Shown here in pieces: positions 52,725 through 61,327 of a stretch of DNA of 64,000 bases. How positions within the stretch are numbered: the stretch's first letter is position 1; the number at the start of each line of letters is the position of its first letter. The notes beneath the pieces were generated by a model. The model made no database searches, was not told the origin of the DNA, and saw only the letters and a list, made by a program, of their open reading frames with translations. The position numbers and the translations under genes are program-made. Source of the stretch: Algoriphagus sp. GTDB taxonomy: Bacteria; Bacteroidota; Bacteroidia; Cytophagales; Cyclobacteriaceae. The stretch lies in assembly GCA_029945945.1 (NCBI GenBank), contig JAQSDM010000009.1:248001-312000 (forward strand), read 5' to 3'.

Positions 52725-54254
52725 ATGTCCCGCTTTCTGTTTCCTGTCGTTTTTATCGCATTGGCAATAATTATTGCCGGGATCAATCGGGGATTTGATT
52801 TTTCGGATGAGGGACTTTATTCATTTTTGGCTGACCCGCACCAGGCTAATGAAGGAGGGATTTTCAACTATGACCTGTTTTTCAAATTGTTTTACCAGTT
52901 ATCAGGTTTTGAGTTTGGAATAATCGGAATTCGATTCTTACGCCTCTTCAGTTATTTCGCAGGGGCATGGGCTTTAGCCGTATTTTGGAAAAACACCTGT
53001 TCAGAAAAGGTAATTTCCCTTGAAGTTTATCTTTTGGCTTTGTTGGGACTCTTTGCAGGGTATGCATTTTTGCCGCCTGGAATATCCTACAATTCAATTT
53101 CAGTAGTATTGGCCTGTTTCTGGCTGGCTATTATTTCAAAAAAAGAAAACCATTGGATTGATTCCCTCATTTTAGGCTTCATTCTCGGTTTGCTCTTTTA
53201 TGTCAAAATTACCAGCTGCTTGATTTTGGGCAGTTTAACTTTGGGTATTTCAGTTTACAAAGGGGAGTTTAATTGGAAATTGATTCCGGGTCTGATTATC
53301 CCTTTTTTAGCAATGGAATTCATTTTTTTACTTTTCCTGAAAGAAACCGGCGTTATCCGGATTTTAGATGGACTTGAACTTATTGGTTTCAGGAAGGACT
53401 ATGGCTATGGATTGCTCTTCAAATATCTGATAGTTGGGGTTTTCTGGCTGATTCTTGTATTTATTCCATTTTGGGTCGCCGGATATTTCAGCCAAAAATC
53501 AAGATCAAAAGCCAGGTTGTTCTTATTCCCGGGATTGATAATCCTGGTTTTGATTTTCACCAGTACTTATATCACGGATGAATGGAATCATGGAGTTCTA
53601 TTAGTGACAGTGGCTGTTTTGGGTTATGTTTTGGGAAAGAAAGGATTCAGTAATTTGTCTCCATCACAGCGATTAAGCGGAATTCTTTTGATTGGAATGC
53701 CATTCTTTCTTTTTTTTGGAAGTAATGTCTACTGGCTACGGTTGGGAATTCATTACTGGGTATTCTGGATTTTTGGTCTGATGATCCTGGTTTCCGGATT
53801 TCCTCCGATAGTTCAGAATAGATTAAAGGCGGGTATAGCAATTGTTTCGTTGGCTCTTGTCATCAATGGGATTTGGATGAGTCCTTTCGGGCAAGAACCT
53901 CTTTGGAATGCCAGCCAGGCTTGGGATTATGGTGCCGGAAAAAATATTTTATTATCGCAAAAGCAAGTTGATTTACTGAAGGATTTGAAAGTGAAAACAG
54001 ACAAGTACTCCAATGATCAGGTGATCGCTGTTTATAGAATACCTGGAATTCTCTATTTATTGGATAAAAACTCACCTAAATCTCCCGGGTATTGGAGCAG
54101 AGGCCATTTGAATTCATATTTTCCGGATGGAGTCAGTGCCGATTTATTCATTTATTCTCCTTCAGATTCATTACCGGCTGGAGAATGGGATACTTTCAAA
54201 AAGCAGCAATACGCTATGCCAAACGGGGAAGAAATTCAGGTTTTATGGAAGTGA
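52725..54254 (+). CDS. multi-pass membrane protein, GT-C glycosyltransferase-like
   Basis: 509 residues with about 11-12 hydrophobic helices. The first extracytoplasmic loop begins GINRGFDFSDEGLYSFLADPHQ (about 20-41), with the acidic pair DE expected at the catalytic site of GT-C enzymes that use polyprenyl-phosphate sugars. The final about 100 residues are soluble (KNILLSQKQVDLLKDLKVK to the end), as in ArnT/PMT-like proteins. Not similar enough to a named family to be specific. First of three same-strand membrane proteins with short overlaps. Confidence 0.65.
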   Translation: MSRFLFPVVFIALAIIIAGINRGFDFSDEGLYSFLADPHQANEGGIFNYDLFFKLFYQLSGFEFGIIGIRFLRLFSYFAGAWALAVFWKNTCSEKVISLEVYLLALLGLFAGYAFLPPGISYNSISVVLACFWLAIISKKENHWIDSLILGFILGLLFYVKITSCLILGSLTLGISVYKGEFNWKLIPGLIIPFLAMEFIFLLFLKETGVIRILDGLELIGFRKDYGYGLLFKYLIVGVFWLILVFIPFWVAGYFSQKSRSKARLFLFPGLIILVLIFTSTYITDEWNHGVLLVTVAVLGYVLGKKGFSNLSPSQRLSGILLIGMPFFLFFGSNVYWLRLGIHYWVFWIFGLMILVSGFPPIVQNRLKAGIAIVSLALVINGIWMSPFGQEPLWNASQAWDYGAGKNILLSQKQVDLLKDLKVKTDKYSNDQVIAVYRIPGILYLLDKNSPKSPGYWSRGHLNSYFPDGVSADLFIYSPSDSLPAGEWDTFKKQQYAMPNGEEIQVLWK

Positions 54255-55747
54255 AATCAAAAAGCTATTTCTTTGAGATTTGGGCAGGGATTGGTCTGAT
54301 TGCATTTGTGCTAATATGGTATCTGCCCTGGAGGTTTCAGGTTAATGATGATGAAGTAATGATGTGGCTGGTTTCCGGAACTTATACAGGGAAGCCTGAA
54401 GCTTTTGCTGTTTTCATTCATCCGATCTTAAGCTGGATATTTTCAAAAGCTTACGCATTTGAGCCCGATATTCCATGGTATCCTGCTTTATGGTTTTTGA
54501 TAATGCTTTTCAGCTTCCTGGCTTTAATCAGATTGATTGCATCTCGTCCAACTCCGCTTATTCAACGACAGGTTTGGGCTTTTTTCTTGTTCGGTTTCTT
54601 TGTCCACTTTTTGTTTTTCCTTCAGTTTTCCATTGTGGCCGCTTTTTCAATTTCGGCTGGTTTAGGAAGTAGATTAATAGTTTGGAATCAAAATAAAAAA
54701 CCATGGTATCACCTTCGTTTTTCTGATTTCTTTATCCTTTTTGGGTATTTGATTAGACCAGAAGTGCTGTTTCTTTTTCTTATCGGCGGGGCTGTTTTAA
54801 ATTTTTTAGTCATAAAGGATAAGCAGCTTTATTTTGGACTATTGCTTCCCCTTTTTCTTTCCATTTTGGGATCCATAACATTGCAACTTTGGATTGAAAG
54901 GACAGGGCTCCGGGAATTTTATGAAATAAACCGGCTAAGGTCTCAGGTTTTTGATCATCCATCCCTGCAACTGCATAAAGAGGAATTTAAAACTTCTGAT
55001 CCTGACTTATATCATTTCGGAAACGGCCTGATTGATTTCAATAGAGATCTAACACTTCCCGAAAAACTTCCAATCTGGAAAAATGAGCTTGATCAAAAAA
55101 GGTTTTTAAATTTGAATGTGGATTCTCTTACCAATTCACTGTCAACATTTTTGCTCCATGAGCATTTTTTTGTTGGCTTATTTGCTTTCTTTTTGACTTT
55201 TTCCTTTTTGTTAAAATGGAAAAAGTCCATTCTTATGTTTCTGATCCTTTTTTCAGGCTTGATTCTATTATCACCATTCTTCCTTTTAAAGGTTCAAATA
55301 TATGCGATCGTTTTTTTGCTCTATTTTACATTATGCCTTGTTTATCTTGATTCGGGGATAGGATTAAAAAATGTTTGGATTGTTTACTTATTGATTCTTA
55401 CCGGCTCAATATTTTTTCATTTCATTTCTTATTTCCAAAGCAGCAAAAATATTCTGTCCGCAAGGATTCTGAATAAGGAGATTGGAAAAATTCAATCAGA
55501 AGGAATTCAGGAAATATACCTGGTAGGTTCCGGCAATCTTTATCAGGAGATTATGTTTGATCGCCCGCTCAGGTTCAGGGTTTTGGGCTGGCCAACACTA
55601 TTAGAAATGGATCAGGAATTTGAAGGTTCAGGAAGGAAAGCGTATTTAATCGATTCCACCACCTATTATAATAATGAAGAATATTTTAAAACTGAAGAGA
55701 GGAAGGAAGGCAGTTCAAATCTAATCCTTTTAACTACTGAGAAATGA
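54245..55747 (+). CDS. multi-pass membrane protein, GT-C glycosyltransferase-like
   Basis: About 500 residues from ATG 54245. The frame is open from 54092, but that part overlaps the previous gene by 160 bases and has no membrane character. First loop: PWRFQVNDDEVMMWLVSGTYTG (about 24-45) with an NDDE acidic motif, then HPILSWIFSKAYAFEP; about ten helices follow, with a soluble tail from about 415. The layout matches the 509-residue neighbour. Overlap of 10 bases upstream and 4 downstream (ATGA) shows cotranscription. Substrate unknown. Confidence 0.65.
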   Translation: MEVKSKSYFFEIWAGIGLIAFVLIWYLPWRFQVNDDEVMMWLVSGTYTGKPEAFAVFIHPILSWIFSKAYAFEPDIPWYPALWFLIMLFSFLALIRLIASRPTPLIQRQVWAFFLFGFFVHFLFFLQFSIVAAFSISAGLGSRLIVWNQNKKPWYHLRFSDFFILFGYLIRPEVLFLFLIGGAVLNFLVIKDKQLYFGLLLPLFLSILGSITLQLWIERTGLREFYEINRLRSQVFDHPSLQLHKEEFKTSDPDLYHFGNGLIDFNRDLTLPEKLPIWKNELDQKRFLNLNVDSLTNSLSTFLLHEHFFVGLFAFFLTFSFLLKWKKSILMFLILFSGLILLSPFFLLKVQIYAIVFLLYFTLCLVYLDSGIGLKNVWIVYLLILTGSIFFHFISYFQSSKNILSARILNKEIGKIQSEGIQEIYLVGSGNLYQEIMFDRPLRFRVLGWPTLLEMDQEFEGSGRKAYLIDSTTYYNNEEYFKTEERKEGSSNLILLTTEK

Positions 55748-56916
55748 AGGAGTTTTTTAATTTTCTGAGAAGGTGGAAGTATGATTTTCTGATAGCCATG
55801 CTTTATTTTATCACAGTTGGCTTTATGATAAAATACTGTACTTTACAAACGTTGGATATTAAGGTCCATAATTTTCTTCTTAGAGATTATTTGCAGGAAG
55901 GTTTTTTTCCTTGGCCGCCTGGTTATTATTCTATTTTATATATAGTAGACTTTATTATCAGGATCAAACACCCCTTCGTAGTCAGTTCATTTATTGTTCT
56001 TACTTTTTTCCTTTGGTGGAAGTACAAACTGGTAAATATCTGGATTAGTAATTCCGGAGGACTAAAGCAGGGGTATGTTGCTTTTTTATCCATTTCATTT
56101 TTATTCCTGAGTCCGATTTATATTCCGGCGATTGATGGGCCATTTTGGTATTTGGGTAAATTCACCCAGACTATTTGGCATAATTCAACCTTGATTGCGT
56201 CCTTTCCATTTAGCATTCTTTTAGTAAAGCAAACGTTCACTTGGTTTGAGTCAAAAAAGGAAAAGGATTTGCTGTACATGTTGGCTTTAGGCTTGGGTAT
56301 TATTTTAATTAAGCCAAGCTTTATGTTTTGCTTTATTCCGGCTTTACCCATTTTTACATTATTTCGTGAGCGTAAACTTTCGAAAACAGTATTTATTTCA
56401 TTGGGTTTGTCCTTTTCTTTTTTTCTCTTATTGCTTTTAGAAAAGGAACTTATCTACACTTGGGACCCAATGATTCCTAAATTATACTCCAGTGAGGAGC
56501 AATCTCAGGTGATTCTCAATCCATTCAGATTGTTTTTGCATTATTCCACTGAACCCGTTTTTGATTTTTTCTCAAGTTTCCCATTGACACTGGTATTTCT
56601 ATTCCTGTGGAGAAAAAAGGCATTTGATTCCCAGTTTTTTAACTTTTCTCTTCTTCTCCTGATTTTTGCTTTAGCCGTATATTTCCTTTTTGCCGAAACA
56701 GGGTTCCGAGAACTTCATGGTAATTTTTACTGGCAAATTCCCATCGCTCTTTTTCTTCATAACCTAAGTATTGTGCTTATCGTGGTGCAGGAATTTCTGG
56801 CAAATAATAAAAAGGTAAACATTAAAATAATTCTGATAAGTGCTGTTTACCTGGTTCAGGTACTATTGGGAATTAACTATTGGCTGCGGCTTTTTTATGG
56901 ATACACTCTTAGCTGA
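55744..56916 (+). CDS. multi-pass membrane protein, possibly GT-C-like
   Basis: 390 residues with about ten hydrophobic helices and no soluble tail. The first loop (CTLQTLDIKVHNFLLRDYLQEGFFPWPPGYYSI) lacks the clear acidic pair of its two neighbours, but FPWPPGYY resembles the proline-rich loop of polyprenol-dependent transferases. It starts in the stop codon of the preceding gene, and its last 22 bases overlap the convergent gene on the other strand. Role unknown. Confidence 0.6.
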   Translation: MKEFFNFLRRWKYDFLIAMLYFITVGFMIKYCTLQTLDIKVHNFLLRDYLQEGFFPWPPGYYSILYIVDFIIRIKHPFVVSSFIVLTFFLWWKYKLVNIWISNSGGLKQGYVAFLSISFLFLSPIYIPAIDGPFWYLGKFTQTIWHNSTLIASFPFSILLVKQTFTWFESKKEKDLLYMLALGLGIILIKPSFMFCFIPALPIFTLFRERKLSKTVFISLGLSFSFFLLLLLEKELIYTWDPMIPKLYSSEEQSQVILNPFRLFLHYSTEPVFDFFSSFPLTLVFLFLWRKKAFDSQFFNFSLLLLIFALAVYFLFAETGFRELHGNFYWQIPIALFLHNLSIVLIVVQEFLANNKKVNIKIILISAVYLVQVLLGINYWLRLFYGYTLS

Positions 56917-58250
56917 TCGTTTTCTTTTACAATAAAATAATCTGGGTTAACCCTCTCCATTTGGTAATAGGGTAAAGTATACCTGATTAATTCCCCTTGA
57001 TTGTTTACCACAGGCAATTGATCAAGAGAGTAGTTATCCAGCATTAACGTATCCAATTGAATAAGAACCGGATTGGAAATGTTTTTGATTTCAGTTTGTA
57101 AATCTGAGGGAATCGGAATGAAATCAGGTTGGAGTCTGAACTGAATAAGAGTATTCTGTAAAGGAAGAATCAGAATAAAGGAGATTAAATTCAGCGCCAA
57201 CAAAATGTGCGAGGCTGCTTTGTAATTCGGATACGAGAAAAAACCCAGATTTAAGAAAAGAATCATTGGCCCATACACTCTCAAATCCACCCAGGTGTAA
57301 TTCTTATATAAAATTATATTGAAAGAAATTAAAATGCAGATTATCAGCAATCCAAATTGAATCAATCCGTTTTTTCTAAAAAGAAAAATCGCAAGGAGCA
57401 GACTGCCTGCCATCCATATTTTTTGAAGTGTATAAAACCAGCCTTCTGTATAGGTCAGGGCAAAATAGATATTCCTTTTTGCATTGAAAATCAAAATAGC
57501 AGCGGCTTCTCCAAACTTGTTTTCAATAACCAATCTGCTTATTTCAGAAAATGGATTGGGGACCTGCTCGTGCAGAAAGTGTTGAAATAGAATAGGAAGT
57601 AAAGCCCCTGACAGAGCAAAAAATAATTTTTGAAAGTTGGTTTGAGGCCCGGGAAGAATAATAAGTCCAAACAATGCGAAAAACCAAGTCGTTCGGATAC
57701 AACCTGCCAGGATAATAAAGCAAAGCAGAATAAGAAAATCACTTTTACTTGAAGTGGCAAGATAATTTTTACAAAAAACAAAAAGTAAAATCCCAATTCC
57801 CAAATGGATAAGTTCGGGCATAAAAGTAACGGAGTAGAACAATGTAATTGGGCTGCCAATTGTCAACAAAACTTGCTGAATTTGGATATTTCCTGATTTT
57901 CCTGAAAAAATTAAAATAACTAAAGTGGAAAGAAATAAGCCAAAGTTGATGATCAGGATATTTAAATTATGCCACCCGAAAAATTTGGAAATCAGTCCAT
58001 AAAGAAGAGGATAAGCAGGTCCATGTGCATCTGCTCCTAAAAGCCTGGCACCATGCCCGGTATAGGTAAATGATGCTTTCAGGGTATTGTGAATGAAAAA
58101 ACTCTCTGAGTTTTTGAAGAAATAAAACTCATCACCATAATAGGGGACATATTCAGAATCCAAAAATGACCAGAAATAAAAATATGTCCCGATTATTCCA
58201 AAAAGCAGAATAAACAAGAAATATTTACTAACAGTTTTTCTGTCTCTCAT
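56895..58250 (-). CDS. multi-pass membrane protein, GT-C glycosyltransferase-like
   Basis: 451 residues from ATG at 58250 (a TTG one codon earlier is also in frame). The only - strand gene in the window. First loop: LDSEYVPYYGDEFYFFKNSESFFI (about 29-52) with the DE motif, then GHGARLLGADAHGPAYPLLYGLISKFFGW, which matches the substrate-loop HGPxYP pattern of GT-C enzymes; about eleven helices, then a soluble tail (PDFIPIPSDLQTEIKNISNPVL). It faces the three + strand membrane genes and overlaps the last by 22 bases, with no terminator hairpin between them. Confidence 0.65.
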   Translation of the reverse strand: MRDRKTVSKYFLFILLFGIIGTYFYFWSFLDSEYVPYYGDEFYFFKNSESFFIHNTLKASFTYTGHGARLLGADAHGPAYPLLYGLISKFFGWHNLNILIINFGLFLSTLVILIFSGKSGNIQIQQVLLTIGSPITLFYSVTFMPELIHLGIGILLFVFCKNYLATSSKSDFLILLCFIILAGCIRTTWFFALFGLIILPGPQTNFQKLFFALSGALLPILFQHFLHEQVPNPFSEISRLVIENKFGEAAAILIFNAKRNIYFALTYTEGWFYTLQKIWMAGSLLLAIFLFRKNGLIQFGLLIICILISFNIILYKNYTWVDLRVYGPMILFLNLGFFSYPNYKAASHILLALNLISFILILPLQNTLIQFRLQPDFIPIPSDLQTEIKNISNPVLIQLDTLMLDNYSLDQLPVVNNQGELIRYTLPYYQMERVNPDYFIVKENDQLRVYP

Positions 58251-58531
58251 CAATCAGCTCAATAGAATTTAATTGGGAATATTTTTTTAAAAATACACCC
58301 TAAGTGCTGGGTTCAAATGTTTTTCGATTTTTTCCTTTCGGAAATTTAAAACTCAAGACCTTTTTTTTTAGAATTTAGCTCAATTTAAAACTCTTTAGTT
58401 CATAGAATTGAAAACCGGGTTTTAGAAAACAAAATTCAACCATAAAAATTCGAGGTTTCCTTGCAAAACTCAATCCTCCGTGTAAATTTGTTCTGATGAG
58501 TAAGAAAACTACTCGGTCAGCTAAGGCTCCA

Positions 58532-58554
58532 TGGGACTGAAAGGGCGAAGCTGT
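58532..58554 (+). repeat. 23-base dispersed repeat, copy 2
   Basis: Identical to 15749-15771 over 23 bases, including GGGACTGAAAGGGCGAAGCT. It lies 60 bases before the four-helix-bundle gene and is preceded by AGCTAAGG, close to the AGCTAGG of copy 1. Confidence 0.85.
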
Positions 58555-58559
58555 TTTTT

Positions 58560-58580
58560 GAATTTAAAATTTAAAATGAA
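58560..58580. repeat. left arm of inverted repeat around the S23-type gene
   Basis: GAATTTAAAA-TTTAAAATGAA. The reverse complement of 59001-59028 is the same sequence with a 7-base TGTAAAA insertion. The arms enclose the 118-residue gene with little else, as a discrete inserted unit would. Confidence 0.6.
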
Positions 58581-58613
58581 TAATTTTTTAATTGATTCAT
58601 TATCTCTCTATTC

Positions 58614-58970
58614 ATGGCAAATCTAATTCTGGACAAAACATTTCTTTTTTCCGAGAAAATTCTAAATGTTTATTTCTTTCTAAGATCAAAAGGACATTTA
58701 AGACTTGCAGATCAATTAGTTGGTTCCGGAACTTCAATTGGAGCAAATATTGAAGAAGCTCAAGCTGCTCATTCTAAAATAGATTTTATTTCGAAATTGA
58801 CAATTGCAAATAAAGAAGCCCGGGAACCAAGATACTGGCTCAGTCTTTTTGATAGAAATGAATTATTAAAAGAACATCCTGATTTTCAGTTTTTGAAATC
58901 TGAAATTGATGAAATACTACTTCTCCTAAACTCCATCATCAAGAAAAGCAGAGAAAATCTGAAGAAGTGA
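58614..58970 (+). CDS. four-helix-bundle protein (23S rRNA intervening-sequence protein, S23 family)
   Basis: 118 residues. The pattern fits the S23/Avd-like four-helix bundle: FSEKILNVYFFLRSKGHLRLADQLVGSGTSIGANIEEAQAAHSKIDFISKLTIANKEAREPRYWLSLF (in pieces: RLADQLVGSGTSIGANIEE is the family signature with its xGxSIxANIxE loop), then a last helix EIDEILLLLNSIIKKSREN. Family members form pentameric, positively charged bundles; some are encoded inside 23S rRNA, others stand alone, and their function is mostly unknown. Here it stands alone between inverted-repeat arms (58560-58580 and 59001-59028) and after a repeat shared with 15.7 kb. Confidence 0.88.
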   Translation: MANLILDKTFLFSEKILNVYFFLRSKGHLRLADQLVGSGTSIGANIEEAQAAHSKIDFISKLTIANKEAREPRYWLSLFDRNELLKEHPDFQFLKSEIDEILLLLNSIIKKSRENLKK

Positions 58971-59000
58971 ATGCTTTCAAACTCTACGAATCCCAATTTT

Positions 59001-59028
59001 TTCATTTTAAATTTTACATTTTAAATTC
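59001..59028. repeat. right arm of inverted repeat around the S23-type gene
   Basis: TTCATTTTAAATTTTACATT continuing to TTAAATTC; its reverse complement matches the left arm at 58560-58580 apart from a 7-base insertion. It ends 6 bases before the regulator start codon. Confidence 0.6.
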
Positions 59029-59033
59029 CCTTT

Positions 59034-59537
59034 TTGCTCGAATCCCTCGTCACTTCTAAAACCCGGATCAAACTTCTCTTGAAGTTCTTTTCCCATGCCA
59101 ATTCAGGATACCTGCGTTCGCTGGCAAAGGAATTTGATGAGTCGACCAACTCGGTGCGGGTCGAACTGAACAGGCTGACTGATGCAGGATTACTGGTGTC
59201 TGAAGACGAAGGCAAAACAAAAGTCTACCGTGCCAATCACTTTCATCCCTTTTTCGATGAGATTACCGGGATGGTCAGCAAATTTCTGGGCTTGGATGAT
59301 CTGCTCGAAAAAGTAGTAAAACGGATGGGAAATGTGGAGAAAGCATTGATTGTCGGGGATTATGCCAAAGGAATTGATTCAGGAACGATCCAAATGATTC
59401 TTATTGGAAAAGACCTGGACAGGGAATACCTCGATTTTCTGATCAACAAGACCTATGAAAAAATAAGCCGGAATGTGGAAGTTGAAATACTTCAAACTGA
59501 CCCTGGTAATTTGAATGGGATTTTGGTTTATGGCTGA
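59034..59537 (+). CDS. winged-helix regulator with degenerate nucleotidyltransferase-like domain
   Basis: 167 residues, TTG start. Residues 1-75 are an ArsR/MarR-like winged helix: SKTRIKLLLKFFSHANSGYLRSLAKEFDESTNSVRVELNRLTDAGLLVSEDEGKTKVYRAN in pieces (recognition helix TNSVRVELNRL; wing EGKTKVYRAN). Residues about 90-167 (KALIVGDYAKGIDSGTIQMILIGKDLDREYLD) follow the GSxAxG...DxDLxxxG outline of a minimal nucleotidyltransferase, but the catalytic aspartates are not kept, so it is probably a regulatory or binding domain. Such regulators are common near Bacteroidota polysaccharide loci, where they probably control the downstream genes; that is inference. Confidence 0.75.
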   Translation: MLESLVTSKTRIKLLLKFFSHANSGYLRSLAKEFDESTNSVRVELNRLTDAGLLVSEDEGKTKVYRANHFHPFFDEITGMVSKFLGLDDLLEKVVKRMGNVEKALIVGDYAKGIDSGTIQMILIGKDLDREYLDFLINKTYEKISRNVEVEILQTDPGNLNGILVYG

Positions 59538-59557
59538 AATTTTGCTTTTAAGAAATA

Positions 59558-60268
59558 ATGAGTCAAGTGTACATTAAGCCTGCCCATAAAATTTTCCTTA
59601 GATTTCTAAGTGAGTTGGTTAATAACCTGAAAATCGGCAAACCCATAATTGAGCCATTAAAGGGCTTTCCTGCATATTTTAAGTATAATAGGAAGATGAT
59701 TTTTCCGTTGGAGGCAAAACTACCCTGGATTAACCACTTTGCTTTTGGCCGACTTAAGACCTTGATTCGTCCTGATTTCCGAGTGTTAGAATTTGGTTCA
59801 GGTGGCAGTACACTTTTTTTTAAAGATCATACGGCTTATGTGTATAGTATAGAGCATGATGCCAAATGGTTTGAAAATGTAAAATCAAAATGCCAGGATA
59901 CTGACAAGGTTGAGTTGAATCTCTTACAACCAGAAATTGATCCTGAAGCTCAAGTAGAATACAAAAGCATAAATGGCATGTTCACCAAAGGTCTGAGTTA
60001 TAAGAAGTACTCCCATGGCGCAGACCATTTACCGGATGAATCGTTCGACTTGTTATTAATTGATGGAAGAGCCAGACCAAAGTGTTTGAAAAATTCAATT
60101 TCCAAACTAAAACCAGGCGGTATTCTGGTTTTTGATAATTCGGATAGAGAATCATACCAACCTGTAATTTCAACTTTGTTGAAAGGATGGAAATCGGAAG
60201 TCTACCAGGGAGTGACGATCTATGATGCGTTTTTCAATCAAACAACTCTGTTTTTTAAGCCTGCCTGA
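59558..60268 (+). CDS. SAM-dependent class I methyltransferase
   Basis: 236 residues. VLEFGSGGSTLFF (about 77-89) is motif I, VYSIEHDAKWFENVKSKC holds the acidic ribose-binding position, and SFDLLLIDGRARPKCLKNSISKLKPGGILVFDNSDRES is motif II to III with a DGRAR segment seen in FkbM-neighbouring methyltransferase groups. It is preceded by a 55-residue N-terminal part rich in Lys. It lies 20 bases after the regulator and 61 before a GT2 gene, so it probably belongs to the same locus. Acceptor unknown. Confidence 0.78.
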   Translation: MSQVYIKPAHKIFLRFLSELVNNLKIGKPIIEPLKGFPAYFKYNRKMIFPLEAKLPWINHFAFGRLKTLIRPDFRVLEFGSGGSTLFFKDHTAYVYSIEHDAKWFENVKSKCQDTDKVELNLLQPEIDPEAQVEYKSINGMFTKGLSYKKYSHGADHLPDESFDLLLIDGRARPKCLKNSISKLKPGGILVFDNSDRESYQPVISTLLKGWKSEVYQGVTIYDAFFNQTTLFFKPA

Positions 60269-60329
60269 ATTGAAATTCAAAGCCGGAAACTAATTAAAAA
60301 TACCTTAACAAAGCCCAGTTAACCTTTCA

Positions 60330-61232
60330 ATGATTTTTGTTTCAGCTGTAGTTCCGGTTTATAATTCTAAATCCACTCTGGAAAGAGCTGTTAACTCTCT
60401 GTTAATTCAAAAGGAAATAAATGAGATTTTTTTGGTAGATGATGGTTCAGAGGATGGTTCTTATGAGCTATGTAAGAATCTCGAATCTATCCATACGAAT
60501 ATTAAAGTCCTTCATCACCCCAATAGAATAAATAAAGGTGCACCTGCGACCAGGAATCTTGGGCTTTTCGAAGCAAAAAACAAATGGATTCAATTTCTGG
60601 ATGCAGACGATGAATGCCTTGAGGGAAAGATTTCAAAGCAATTAGGAATGGTTGAAGAGGACACCCCCATAGTTGTCAGCCAATACTTTTACAAAAAGGT
60701 GGGAATACGATCAAAAATTTCAGTAATGAAAGATCCCTGGTCTGGTCTTATTTCAACGAGGCTGGGAACTACGTCAGCTAATCTTTGGAATGGAGAAATC
60801 ATGAAAAAGGCAGGAGGATGGAATGAAAACCACATCAATGTTCAGGAGTATTTTATGATGTTTGAAATGTTGAAGATTCATGATAGGGTAGTTTTTTTAT
60901 CAGAACCACTAACAAAAATCTATTACAGACAGGATTCAATAACGAATTCGGGTAAAATGGAATTTGAAAAAAGAGAAAATTATTTTTTCTTCAGAAACCA
61001 GATCAGAGATTATCTAATAAAGAATAAAAAATTCAATCAGACCAGATTCCATTATTATACGATTTGTACAGGAAGGATGCTTAATTATCATTCGACATCT
61101 ATAAAAATAGAATTTAATAAAACCTACTTTAAACTGTATAATGAAATTCGACTCTTGGCGAACATGATTAGGAATCTGAGTTTTACTTTTTTTATTCATC
61201 CCGGGTTAGAATTTGAATCGCTTATTCTCTGA
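60330..61232 (+). CDS. family 2 glycosyltransferase
   Basis: 300 residues. IFVSAVVPVYNSKSTLERAV opens the GT-A domain, VDDGSEDGSYELCKNL binds nucleotide, INKGAPATRNLGLFEAKNKW and FLDADDECL (about 89-97) give the sugar and metal sites. The C-terminal part (YFFFRNQIRDYLIKN onwards) is basic and variable. Base composition is like the main AT-rich locus. It ends just before the repeat-rich zone that separates it from the following GT2 gene of a different base composition. Confidence 0.85.
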   Translation: MIFVSAVVPVYNSKSTLERAVNSLLIQKEINEIFLVDDGSEDGSYELCKNLESIHTNIKVLHHPNRINKGAPATRNLGLFEAKNKWIQFLDADDECLEGKISKQLGMVEEDTPIVVSQYFYKKVGIRSKISVMKDPWSGLISTRLGTTSANLWNGEIMKKAGGWNENHINVQEYFMMFEMLKIHDRVVFLSEPLTKIYYRQDSITNSGKMEFEKRENYFFFRNQIRDYLIKNKKFNQTRFHYYTICTGRMLNYHSTSIKIEFNKTYFKLYNEIRLLANMIRNLSFTFFIHPGLEFESLIL

Positions 61233-61260
61233 CTAATAGAAGGGATCAAAAGAGTTGTCA

Positions 61261-61293
61261 GTCAGCTCGATTCGCTGCGGCGAAGAGAGGTCT
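61261..61293. repeat. CGA...GAGAGGTCT palindromic repeat, copy A (long centre)
   Basis: GTCAGCTCGA, a 10-base centre, then CGAAGAGAGGTCT. It matches the outer parts of copies B to D (62431, 62607 and, inverted, 62658) with a longer centre. Confidence 0.55.
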
Positions 61294-61327
61294 CATTCGG
61301 GTGGAGTAAAAATATACTGAATCTACC

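Larger units (their letters stand above)
58254..58613. other. intergenic region, 360 bases, repeat-bearing
   Basis: Gap between the - strand membrane gene and the + strand S23-type gene, so it must hold promoters in both directions. I see a direct repeat ATTTAAAACTC (near 58344 and 58383), a small hairpin GAGTA/TACTC (about 58498-58514), the 23-base repeat (58532-58554) and the left inverted-repeat arm (58560-58580). No coding frame. Confidence 0.6.

Noticed and set aside
54092..54244. N-terminal extension of the second membrane protein
   Set aside because: It lies within the previous gene in another frame and lacks hydrophobic segments; ATG 54245 directly precedes the first helix.
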